Shown one piece after another: positions 14,823 through 22,177 of a DNA stretch of 26,884 nucleotides. The stretch's first letter is position 1, and the number at the start of each line of letters is the position of its first letter. This stretch comes from a virus: positions 1 to 26,884 of IMG/VR virus record IMGVR_UViG_3300044295_000189. One strand, given 5' to 3'. The position numbers and the translations under genes are program-made. The notes beneath the pieces are model-generated. The model was given only the letters and a program-made list of their open reading frames with translations, was not told where the DNA came from and searched no databases.

Positions 14823-16292
14823 ATGTCCGTTGCAACCTTGCAGTCGACGAACCGGGTCAAGATTTCGAAGGTTCGGGAAACGACGTTCGGCGTCACGCCG
14901 ACGAACCCGGCGTTCAAAACGTTGCGCATGACTGGCTCGGATTTGAACGCGAATCCGAAAACCACGACCTCGAATGAAATCCGCTCGGATCGTCAGCTTG
15001 CCGATCTGATCTTGATCGGGGCGGAGGCCGGCGGCGGAATCGACAAAGAAGTCTCTTTCCAGGCTCTCGACGATGATTTCGAGGAAGCGCTGTTGACGGC
15101 GTGGGTCGCAAAAGCATCGATCGTCGTCGTGACCCTCGACACCGAAATCAGCGACGTATCGACCACGACGCTGACCGTTGCGTCGGGCGGCGCGAGTTTC
15201 AAGACCGGCATGCTAACCTTGATGTCGGGCTTCACGACTTCGGCGAACAACAAGATTGCGCGCGTGAGTTCGAGCACCGCGACGACCGTGGTCTATCCCG
15301 CCTCGACATTCACTGCGGAAGCGGCTGCTATCCCGGTCGGCGCCACGTTGCGCCATGTTGGTTTTCAGGGCGCGTCCGCTGACATCACCGCAACCGCGAG
15401 CGGGCTCGGCTCGACCGCGCTGGACTTCACGACGCTCAATCTCGTGGTCGGAGAATGGGTCAAAATCGGTGGTTCGGCCGCAGGCGATCAGTTCGCGACG
15501 GCGGCAAACAATGGCTGGGCGCGGATTTCGGCCATCGCCGCGACCGCGTTGACCTTTGATGTCCTTCCCACGGGATGGACCACGGACACGGGTACGGGCA
15601 AGACCATCAAGGTCTGGATCGGCGACTATGCGAGAAACGGCACGACTCTGAATTCGAACACGATCGAACGCCAGTACCTCGATCAGTCCCCCGTGAGCTA
15701 CGAGTCTCTGACCGGCATGTGCCTGAACACGCTGGCGTTCGATGTGGCGGCAGAGCAGATTTTCAAGGCGAAGCTGTCGTACATCGGCAAGTCCGGGACG
15801 ACCAGCACGTCCCGCGCGTCTGGTGCGACGGATACGGCGGCGCCGACGAACAACGTGCTCAACGCATCGACGAATGTCGGTCGGATCGCGGTCAATGGCG
15901 TTGCCGTGACTGGCCCGAACTATGTGATGTCGTCCATGGTGACGATCAACAACAACCTGACGGCATTGCAGGCGGTCGGCGCGATGGGCGCCATCGGCGT
16001 TGGCATCGGCGAGTTCAATGTCTCGGGCACGCTCAACACGTATTTCGGCGACACCACGAACTTTTCCTATGTGATGGCGAACACGGCGTTGTCATACGAC
16101 TTCCGCATCGGGGATGCGTCCGGCAACAAGCCGACCTATGTCTTCGATCTCCCGCGCATCAAGTTTTCGTCCGGCGCGCCGTCCGTGCCGGGGAAAAACC
16201 AGCAAGTGATGCTGCCCCTGAACTTTCAGGCGATCTTGCATCCGACGCTCGGCTATACCATGCACATCGGACGGCATTGGTACACCGAATAA
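14823..16292 (+). CDS. Major tail tube protein
   Basis: A 489-residue protein with the Phage_tube_2 signature: VKISKVRETTFGVTPTNPAF, KTLRMTGSDLNANPKTTTSN, EIRSDRQLADLILIGAEAGG near the start, and SYVMANTALSYDFRIGDASG plus LPRIKFSSGAPSVPGKNQQV near the end. It polymerises into the hollow non-contractile tail tube. Between residues 100 and 270 there are two similar inserted beta domains (TTTLTVASGG...IARVSS and TALDFTTLNL...ARISAI), which make the protein longer than simple tube proteins. Such insertions usually decorate the outside of the tail. GAAGGA lies eight bases before the start. Confidence 0.88.
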   Translation: MSVATLQSTNRVKISKVRETTFGVTPTNPAFKTLRMTGSDLNANPKTTTSNEIRSDRQLADLILIGAEAGGGIDKEVSFQALDDDFEEALLTAWVAKASIVVVTLDTEISDVSTTTLTVASGGASFKTGMLTLMSGFTTSANNKIARVSSSTATTVVYPASTFTAEAAAIPVGATLRHVGFQGASADITATASGLGSTALDFTTLNLVVGEWVKIGGSAAGDQFATAANNGWARISAIAATALTFDVLPTGWTTDTGTGKTIKVWIGDYARNGTTLNSNTIERQYLDQSPVSYESLTGMCLNTLAFDVAAEQIFKAKLSYIGKSGTTSTSRASGATDTAAPTNNVLNASTNVGRIAVNGVAVTGPNYVMSSMVTINNNLTALQAVGAMGAIGVGIGEFNVSGTLNTYFGDTTNFSYVMANTALSYDFRIGDASGNKPTYVFDLPRIKFSSGAPSVPGKNQQVMLPLNFQAILHPTLGYTMHIGRHWYTE

Positions 16293-16303
16293 CAGGAAAT
16301 TCC

Positions 16304-16768
16304 ATGGATATCGCAACAATCAGGATCGACGCCGGGAAGTCGGAAGCAGGCGAGTGGGTCGGGGATATCCCCGGCCTGCCAGGCGTGAGGCTGCGAGTGC
16401 GCGGAACGCGAAGCTTCGCCTATCGGCAAGCGATTATCGATCGGCGGAAGGCGCTCCCGCGAATTTCGTTCAATCGGGATGGCAGTTTGCCGGTCGAGAT
16501 CGCGGATCGCGTCGCCGGGGAGGCGATGGCGGACGGGTTGCTACTCGGGTGGGATGGCATCACGAACGGCGGCGAGCCGCTTCCCTATTCGCGCGATACG
16601 GCGCTGATGCTCCTGACCGATCCGGCCTATGAGATTTTCCGCGAGGGCGTGCTTTTCGCGGCGTCGGTCGTGGGGGATGCGGAAGCCGAGTCGAAGGAAA
16701 CAACGCTGGGAAACTCCGAAAGGCCCTCGGATACCGGCTCCGCTGGGCCGAACACGCAGAACCCCTGA
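16304..16768 (+). CDS. Tail assembly chaperone, short form (lambda gpG-like)
   Basis: A 154-residue protein, read in the zero frame from ATG 16304, between the tail tube and tape measure genes. It has a beta start (MDIATIRIDAGKSEAGEWVG), IPGLPGVRLRVRGTRSFAYR, and a helical middle (PVEIADRVAGEAMADGLLLG, then WDGITNGGEPLPYS and REGVLFAASVVGDAE), with an acidic, unstructured end. Position and the frameshift signal mark it as the counterpart of lambda gpG, which coats the tape measure during tail assembly. The frame that would otherwise start at 15575 upstream overlaps the tail tube and is not coding. Sequence similarity alone would not name it; the arrangement does. Confidence 0.85.
   Translation: MDIATIRIDAGKSEAGEWVGDIPGLPGVRLRVRGTRSFAYRQAIIDRRKALPRISFNRDGSLPVEIADRVAGEAMADGLLLGWDGITNGGEPLPYSRDTALMLLTDPAYEIFREGVLFAASVVGDAEAESKETTLGNSERPSDTGSAGPNTQNP
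16694..16749 (+). promoter_or_regulatory. Programmed -1 ribosomal frameshift signal
   Basis: Three parts are visible in order. AAGGA at 16694-16698 resembles a Shine-Dalgarno site nine bases upstream. The heptamer G GGA AAC at 16708-16714 sits in the correct register of the zero frame (CTG GGA AAC) and re-pairs as GGG AAA after a -1 slip. Seven bases later a hairpin can form: GGCCC (16722-16726) with GGGCC (16745-16749), enclosing CGG-ATA-CCG. Lambda G/GT uses the near-identical GGGAAAG. The -1 frame downstream encodes protein-like sequence well before any start codon. Confidence 0.85.
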
Positions 16769-17058
16769 TCCGCAATCTCATGGCGGACGGCCATCCCGTC
16801 CCCGACCACCTTGTCGAACCTCGGTTGACGATCGAGGAAACTGCCTTTCTCGCGGCATGGCAGGAACTCGACACGGATAGGGCGTGGGGCATGAGTGGTC
16901 CTGGCTCGATCCCGTTCGCGTCGATTGATCGCTACGCCGATCGGTACGGCATTCGCGAAATCGACGAATTCGAAATGTTGCGCGACGCCGTTCGCGCAAT
17001 GGACGCGGAATATCTGACGTTTTGCGCCGAAGAGGCGGCGAAACAAAAGCAGTCATAG
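16714..17058 (+). CDS. Tail assembly chaperone, frameshift extension (lambda gpT-like)
   Basis: The -1 frame after the slippery heptamer continues LRKALGYRLRWAEHAEPLIR and then through ATG 16780 (MADGHPVPDHLVEPRL) to IPFASIDRYADRYGIREIDE and a final helix. Joined to 137 residues of the first frame it gives a fusion of about 251 residues, the equivalent of lambda gpGT. The segment before ATG 16780 (tryptophan, charged helix) reads as part of the same helical domain, and no ribosome binding site precedes 16780, so independent initiation there is unlikely. The W-x-E-L-x-T-D-R ... I-P-F-x-x-I-D-x-Y-A pattern resembles DUF1799-type chaperone C-termini. It probably bridges tube subunits and the tape measure. 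Confidence 0.82.
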   Translation, partial: LRKALGYRLRWAEHAEPLIRNLMADGHPVPDHLVEPRLTIEETAFLAAWQELDTDRAWGMSGPGSIPFASIDRYADRYGIREIDEFEMLRDAVRAMDAEYLTFCAEEAAKQKQS

Positions 17059-17066
17059 GCGCGGCC

Positions 17067-20000
17067 ATGGAAGTCACCCAATATAAAAGGGTCCGCGTCT
17101 CCGGCGAGACGACGGGCATGGATGCGGTCGCGGCCAGCTATGACAAGGTGTCGGCCGCGCAGAAAAGGGCGTCCGACACCGGAAACGCTTTGTCCAAGAC
17201 ACAGGACACGCAGGAAAAATCCGTTCTTCGCGTGGCGAAGCAGATGGATTTCTTGGCAAGGTCAATTGACCCGGTTGTGGCGGCGCTGGATAAATTGCAA
17301 CGAATGGAGAGGCTTGTTGATGTTGCGCGCTCGCAAGGGCAGGAAATCAAGGAGTCGTGGGTGCAAGCCCTTGAAAGGGCTCGCCAGCGCTACGAGGCTC
17401 TGAGCAAGGCCGCGAACGACAACGCGAGAGGGCTCGACGCGCACGCGAAGGCAACGGGCCTCAACACGATGCAGATGATGGAGGGCATGCATGTGCTGCG
17501 GTCCTTCACCGATTCCGTCGTCGCAGGGCAAAGCCCGATGCGCGCGCTGGCGATGGAAGGAAGCCGCATAGGCCAGATTTTCGCGTCCGGTCAGGGCGGC
17601 GTGGGCGGCACGTTCTCGGCATTGCGGGACACGCTGGCGGGCATTGTCACCCCGGCGCGCGCTGCGGCCCTTGGCGTGGCCGGGGTGGCGCTTGCCGGGA
17701 TAGCCGCGTGGGATGCGTGGGACGAGAAAATCAAGGGCCTCCAACGGTCCCTTAATGGCATTGGCGGGGCATCCGGGCTCACCGTGTCGGGCGCGCAGCG
17801 TCTCGCGCTTAACGGCGGCAACGGCCTGACGGTCGGCCAATCCTTCGAAAGCCTCGGCGGGTACATCCGCGCCGGGATTGATGGCGGTACGGCGGCGTCT
17901 TTGCTCGGCTCGCAAAAGCAGTTTGGGCGGGCGTTCGGCTTGAGCGCTGGCGATGCTGGCGCTGCGTTGGCGGGCGCTTTCGGCGATCCGTCGAAGGGGC
18001 TTGGCGAACTGCAAAAGTATTTCGGTCAACTCGGATATGAGACCGAATTACAGGTTCGGCGCCTTCAAGCGACGGGGCGGCTTGAAGAGGCCCGCGCGAC
18101 CTTATTCAAGGCGTTCGAAGGTGAGTTGAAGAAGACGACAGATACAACCGGGGCTCTCGCGAAGGCGATGGACCTTGCGGCGGCGGCGGCGTCAAAAACG
18201 TGGGCCTACATTGGCCAGATTGGCGCCGATCGCACGCCTGCCGAGCAACTATCCGCTGCTGGCGATCGTCTCGGACGGGCGTTGGGGACGGCGCGCCGGG
18301 GCAGTTTCCAAGAGGGGTTCCGGCGTGGCGCGGTCGGTGGCTACATCGGTGAGACGAGCATTCAAAGCAATTCCGTGGCGAGCGCGGCCGGCAACTATTT
18401 CGATGCGCTGGCAGGAGTGGGGAAGGAAATCTTCGACGCCGGGCGCGCGAAGGCGGATGAACTCGCAAAGCGCTTTTCGTACCTCAATGCGCAAATTCAG
18501 GCGGTCAATGATGACGCGCGAATTGGCGCTCAGGCTATTATGGCTCGCTCGGTTGCTGAAAAGCTCGCCGCTGAGCAAGAGCGCATTCGGGTCGAGGCCG
18601 CGCGCGATGCGAACAAGGCGCTGACGGCGACGGCGGAAGCCGAAAAGGCCCGCACGCTGGCGCTTGCAGAGAGCCAAAAGGTTCTTCGCGATACCGCGCG
18701 CGAACTGCATGATCAGGGGCGCACGATCGGCGTGACGGACTTTGAGCGCGCTCGCATTGAGAATGACATTTTCCGCCGAAACCTGAATGAAAGGACGCTA
18801 CCGGGAACAACGGCGGCGCCAGCCGCTTCCGGAGCCTTGAATCTCACTGGTTTGCCGTCCGACGTGGCCTCGAACGCGCGAGCGAATTCGGGCGTTGCCG
18901 CGTACATCTGGCAGGCGGCTCTTGCGCGCGGGATTGACCCGAGCATCGCGCTTCGCGTCATCAATCAGGAGAGCAGCTTCAACATAGGCGCGAGCAACCT
19001 GACGAGCCGCGAGCAATCCTACGGGTTGATGCAACTCAACACGATGGGCGGCCTTGGCGCTTCGGCTCTTCGTCAGGGCATCAATGTTCGTGATCCCTCG
19101 ACGTGGCGCCAGCAAGTTGACTTCGGCCTTGATGTCGCAGCGCGGGACGGGTGGCGCCAATGGTACGGCGCCCGCGATGTCGGGATTTCGCGCTGGCAGG
19201 GCATTGGCGGGCCGCGTTCTGGCGGTGGCGCGCCGCAAGCCGGCGAAGCGCCCGGCGGCGGGACTGCGGATCAACTCGCGGGCCGGGATTTCGAGAATCG
19301 GGTGAAGTCCTTGTGGGTTCCGGCGCTCAATGAAGCCGAACGCGCGCTGGATGGCCAAAAGCGCGCGCTCGATATCCAGATTTCATCCTTTGGGCTTTCG
19401 ACTGGTGAGATCGCGAAGAACGCCAAGGCGATCGAACTCGAAAATATGCTTCGCTCGCGCGGCCTCGAAATTTCCGACGCGATGCGTGAGAAAATCAATG
19501 CGCTGGCGACGGCCGAGGGCGAACTGGCTTCCATGCGCGAACGCGCTGACCGCGCGCAGCGCAAGGCGATCGAAACATCCGACCTCATTCGCGGCACATT
19601 TTCGGATTTGATTTCCGGCCCGTTGACCGCGTTGGCGCATGGTCAGAACCCCGGAAAGGCGGCGCGGGATACCCTCGCCCGCTTTGGCGACAACCTCATC
19701 AGTTCTGGTGCGCGCAGCCTCACGGAAGGCATTTTCGGCCCCTTCGGCAAGTCCCTCTTCGGCGCCAAGACGACCACGGCGATGATGAACGTCGATGCCG
19801 CCATGGTGAACATCGGCGGCGCTGGCGGCATTCTCGGCGGCCTCGGCGGCGGGGCTGCGGGGGGAAGCGGCGGCGGCGGGTTGTTCGGGTTTTTTGGCCG
19901 GCTATTTGGCGGCGGCGGCGGGGCGGGCGCGCCGATGCAGCTTCCCGGCGGTCTCCCTCAGTTCGCGGACGGGACGGACTTCGCATCTGGCGGGCCTGCC

Positions 20001-20246
20001 ATCGTCGGCGAGCGCGGCATAGAAATTGTCAACTTGCCGCGCGGCGCGCAGGTCATTCCAAATCATGCCCTTGGCGGATCGACGATTCACATCGGCGGCC
20101 CGACGCTGACGGTGATGGGCAGCGTCAACGATGACAACATGCCGCGAGTCGAAGCGATGATCGCAGCCGCGAGCAAGCGAACAGTCGCGGCGGTCCAGCG
20201 CCAGTTCGGGAAGATGGGCCAAGTCTACAACGCAAGGCACGGCTGA
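17067..20246 (+). CDS. Tape measure protein with lytic transglycosylase domain
   Basis: A 1,059-residue protein, the longest in the window. Residues 1-130 are coiled-coil-rich (SVLRVAKQMDFLARSIDPVV), 180-230 contain a hydrophobic alanine/glycine segment (AAALGVAGVALAGIAAWDAW) typical of tape measures, and 480-590 are again helical. Residues 605-700 resemble a soluble lytic transglycosylase: IDPSIALRVINQESSFN with candidate catalytic Glu635, then SYGLMQLNTMGG. The end has a glycine-rich stretch and the common closing motif FADGTDFASGGPAIVGERG. The protein sets tail length and is ejected into the periplasm, where the enzyme domain would locally open peptidoglycan. ATG 17067 follows the chaperone stop by eight bases; the TTG at 17022 would overlap the chaperone. 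Confidence 0.92.
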   Translation: MEVTQYKRVRVSGETTGMDAVAASYDKVSAAQKRASDTGNALSKTQDTQEKSVLRVAKQMDFLARSIDPVVAALDKLQRMERLVDVARSQGQEIKESWVQALERARQRYEALSKAANDNARGLDAHAKATGLNTMQMMEGMHVLRSFTDSVVAGQSPMRALAMEGSRIGQIFASGQGGVGGTFSALRDTLAGIVTPARAAALGVAGVALAGIAAWDAWDEKIKGLQRSLNGIGGASGLTVSGAQRLALNGGNGLTVGQSFESLGGYIRAGIDGGTAASLLGSQKQFGRAFGLSAGDAGAALAGAFGDPSKGLGELQKYFGQLGYETELQVRRLQATGRLEEARATLFKAFEGELKKTTDTTGALAKAMDLAAAAASKTWAYIGQIGADRTPAEQLSAAGDRLGRALGTARRGSFQEGFRRGAVGGYIGETSIQSNSVASAAGNYFDALAGVGKEIFDAGRAKADELAKRFSYLNAQIQAVNDDARIGAQAIMARSVAEKLAAEQERIRVEAARDANKALTATAEAEKARTLALAESQKVLRDTARELHDQGRTIGVTDFERARIENDIFRRNLNERTLPGTTAAPAASGALNLTGLPSDVASNARANSGVAAYIWQAALARGIDPSIALRVINQESSFNIGASNLTSREQSYGLMQLNTMGGLGASALRQGINVRDPSTWRQQVDFGLDVAARDGWRQWYGARDVGISRWQGIGGPRSGGGAPQAGEAPGGGTADQLAGRDFENRVKSLWVPALNEAERALDGQKRALDIQISSFGLSTGEIAKNAKAIELENMLRSRGLEISDAMREKINALATAEGELASMRERADRAQRKAIETSDLIRGTFSDLISGPLTALAHGQNPGKAARDTLARFGDNLISSGARSLTEGIFGPFGKSLFGAKTTTAMMNVDAAMVNIGGAGGILGGLGGGAAGGSGGGGLFGFFGRLFGGGGGAGAPMQLPGGLPQFADGTDFASGGPAIVGERGIEIVNLPRGAQVIPNHALGGSTIHIGGPTLTVMGSVNDDNMPRVEAMIAAASKRTVAAVQRQFGKMGQVYNARHG

Positions 20247-20249
20247 TCG

Positions 20250-20984
20250 ATGGCATATGGGCAGCTTTCGTTTGACCCCGAGGTTCTGCCGCCGGGTGAA
20301 ATGTCGTGGCCGCGCGTCGTCTCTTCGTCGATCGGGCCGGGCATGTCGGCGTCCGGGGTCTACCGTAGCGCGGACATTTCGGGTGGCGGCCTCGTCGCGG
20401 TCGGTTACAACAACATCCAACTCGGTAATGCGGATCAAGGGCGCCTTCGCCTGTGGTCTCGCCTCGAACTCGCGCTGGCGGGCTCAATCAGGTGGATCAA
20501 CGTCACGCTGTTGACTGATTTCGCGGCGCCGGCCGCGCGTGGGGCGACGTGGGTTCTTTCCCCGCACAGCGACACCGCGCCGTTTTCTGATGGTTCGCAA
20601 TATGCGCAGCCGCCGGTTTCCGGCGAGATTGTTGGCGCGGCAGTCGCGGGCGCCGGCGAATTGTACGTGAGGGTGATCGGCGGGACCGGCGTGTGTTATG
20701 GCGGCGAATGGTTCGGCCTTCTCCACCCGACCAAGGGGCCGAGGGCTTACGGCATCACGGACATTCTCGACAGTTCCGTGGATTCGAACGGGAACAATGT
20801 CTATCGGGTCGCGATCAGGCCGACCTTGCGCGAAGCGGTCGCGGATGGTGCGCAGGCGGATTTCTGGCGTCCGAAATGCCTCATGATGCTCGACCCGGCG
20901 ACAAAGAACAATATGTCGATTCGGGACTATTGGTATTCGACGCCATCGATCGGGTTCATCGAATATTTCGGCGCCTATCCGTGA
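20250..20984 (+). CDS. Tail-tip structural protein (distal tail position)
   Basis: A 244-residue protein three bases after the tape measure stop. It is beta-rich with conspicuous aromatic residues: LPPGEMSWPRVVSSSIGPGM, VGYNNIQLGNADQGRLRLWS, GVCYGGEWFGLLHPTKGPRA, and a closing IRDYWYSTPSIGFIEYFGAY. In siphoviruses this place is normally held by the distal tail protein that caps the tube and begins the tip, but I see no diagnostic motif. It overlaps the next gene by four bases (GTGA). Role is inferred from order. Confidence 0.72.
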   Translation: MAYGQLSFDPEVLPPGEMSWPRVVSSSIGPGMSASGVYRSADISGGGLVAVGYNNIQLGNADQGRLRLWSRLELALAGSIRWINVTLLTDFAAPAARGATWVLSPHSDTAPFSDGSQYAQPPVSGEIVGAAVAGAGELYVRVIGGTGVCYGGEWFGLLHPTKGPRAYGITDILDSSVDSNGNNVYRVAIRPTLREAVADGAQADFWRPKCLMMLDPATKNNMSIRDYWYSTPSIGFIEYFGAYP

Positions 20985-21589
20985 CCGCGATCATCCCGGA
21001 TGACATGATTCAGGCGATGCGCGGGCCGTTCAATCTCGGCCTGTTCTTTCGCCTCGACACGTCTCCGGCCCTGCATCTCTGGTGGGGCGTCACGGACAAG
21101 GCGGCGGCGATCGAAAACGTCGATGCTGATGGCACGATCTATCAGGGCGCTGGAACGATCACGGAAATCCCGGACACGCTCGAAGTTCTTTTGAATGGCG
21201 CTTCCGAACGGGTCGATTTCCGCATGGACGGCGTGAACGCCGATCTTGTCGCACAACTCGCGGCGGATGCGCCTGCGGTCGGCGGAAAGAAAGTGCATTT
21301 TGGGTTCGCTATTCTCGATGAAAAATGGCAACTCGTTTCGAAAATCTTCGTCCCGTGGGTTGGGCAGGCGGAAGCGTGGTCCGACAACATTGCGTTTCCT
21401 TCGTCACCGGATGAAAGGGCGCTCGCGTCGATTTCCCTGATCACGTCGTCGGGCTCTCAGGGTCGCGCGGTCGCGGATATTTCGACCTATACGGATCGCG
21501 TTCAGAAAATCATTTCTCCAACTGATGATTTTTGTTCGCGCGTTTCCCGCTATTACCAGCAATTGCTCATCAAATGGCCGCAGTATTAG
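20981..21589 (+). CDS. Tail-tip structural protein of unknown family
   Basis: A 202-residue protein from GTG 20981, coupled by a GTGA overlap; the longer open frame upstream of it overlaps the preceding gene and is not coding. Segments include MRGPFNLGLFFRLDTSPALH, LWWGVTDKAAAIENVDADGT, IYQGAGTITEIPDTLEVLLN, VHFGFAILDEKWQLVSKIFV and an ending rich in tyrosine. The pattern (a target-like W-x-G turn, then Y-x-G-x-G-x-I-x-x-I-P and beta strands) suggests a baseplate or tail-tip connector, comparable in position to the gene between distal tail protein and the peptidase in gene-transfer-agent-like clusters. I cannot name its family. Confidence 0.72.
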   Translation: MTAIIPDDMIQAMRGPFNLGLFFRLDTSPALHLWWGVTDKAAAIENVDADGTIYQGAGTITEIPDTLEVLLNGASERVDFRMDGVNADLVAQLAADAPAVGGKKVHFGFAILDEKWQLVSKIFVPWVGQAEAWSDNIAFPSSPDERALASISLITSSGSQGRAVADISTYTDRVQKIISPTDDFCSRVSRYYQQLLIKWPQY

Positions 21590-21891
21590 AGACCCTCGCA
21601 TGCATCTTCGCGGGCGTGATCATTGGCCAGATCGTGAGACTTTGGCAGGTCTGGCGCATCGAGCGCGCCTTGTCGGACGAGGCGATCGATGAACGGGACC
21701 GCCGCGAATTCTTCGAAGATCATGCGCGTCAATCCGTCAATGGAATGGCTATCCGGCCTCCCGGATTTCGGCGCATCGACACTGAGGCTCGACGACTATC
21801 TCGCCGCGTGTGGAAAGGCTACCTGGCGTTGGGGCGTGATGGATTGTTGTCAGTTCGCCGGGCGCTGGGTCGAGGGCCGGACCGGGCGTGA
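21574..21891 (+). CDS. Small membrane protein overlapping the tail peptidase gene
   Basis: A 105-residue frame starting ATG 21574, 16 bases inside the preceding gene. Residues 4-22 (VLETLACIFAGVIIGQIVRL) form a clear membrane helix, followed by a strongly charged helix (RIERALSDEAIDERDRREFF). The last 57 residues overlap the peptidase gene in another frame and look arginine-rich, so that part may be shaped by the overlapping code. Without this gene 132 bases would be empty between its neighbours, unusual here. There is no good ribosome binding site, so coupling is likely. Function unknown; the membrane helix suggests an inner-membrane protein. Confidence 0.52.
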   Translation: MAAVLETLACIFAGVIIGQIVRLWQVWRIERALSDEAIDERDRREFFEDHARQSVNGMAIRPPGFRRIDTEARRLSRRVWKGYLALGRDGLLSVRRALGRGPDRA

Positions 21892-22177
21892 TCCTCTCGC
21901 TGATTTTCGCTACGGGTCGGCGAAAGATGCGCTGCGCATTCTTTCGAAATCTGGCGGCCTTCCCAACGCGGTGGACCGGGGCATGACTTCGATCGGCATG
22001 CGAAGGACGGATGCGCCGGACTTTGGCGACATCGGCGTGATCGAAACGCGGGGCGATGTCCAGAACATCGCGGGCGCGGCTGTGGCGATCTTCAATGGCG
22101 TTTACTGGATTGGAAAACAGCCGGACGGGCTCGCCTACGTCAAAGCAAAGAGCCTGATTTCATGGCGGGTTGCCTGA
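21722..22177 (+). CDS. NlpC/P60-like tail peptidase (DUF6950 type)
   Basis: A 151-residue protein with LRLDDYLAACGKATWRWGVM followed by DCCQFAGRWVEGRTGRDPLA, where Cys42/Cys43 occupy the place of the NlpC/P60 nucleophile, and later PDFGDIGVIETRG, the D-x-G-D-x-x-V turn of the fold. A clear catalytic histidine is not seen, and DUF6950 proteins may be degenerate. In phage tails, such proteins between the tail-tip and host-specificity genes cleave peptidoglycan or form part of the tip. I chose ATG 21722 because sequence before it reads better in the overlapping membrane-protein frame; ATG 21689 or 21740 are alternatives. Its stop overlaps the next start (TGATG). Confidence 0.8.
   Translation: MRVNPSMEWLSGLPDFGASTLRLDDYLAACGKATWRWGVMDCCQFAGRWVEGRTGRDPLADFRYGSAKDALRILSKSGGLPNAVDRGMTSIGMRRTDAPDFGDIGVIETRGDVQNIAGAAVAIFNGVYWIGKQPDGLAYVKAKSLISWRVA

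Noticed and set aside
15575-16303. Upstream extension of the tail chaperone frame over the tail tube gene
   Set aside because: The extension is histidine/arginine/glutamine-rich and out of frame with the well-supported tail tube protein; ATG 16304 is the sensible start.
16780-17058. Independent gene starting at ATG 16780
   Set aside because: There is no ribosome binding site, and the coding-like frame extends upstream to the slippery heptamer, so it is better read as the frameshift extension.
20693-20980. Upstream extension of the second tail-tip gene
   Set aside because: It overlaps the preceding gene out of frame; GTG 20981 with a four-base overlap is the natural start.
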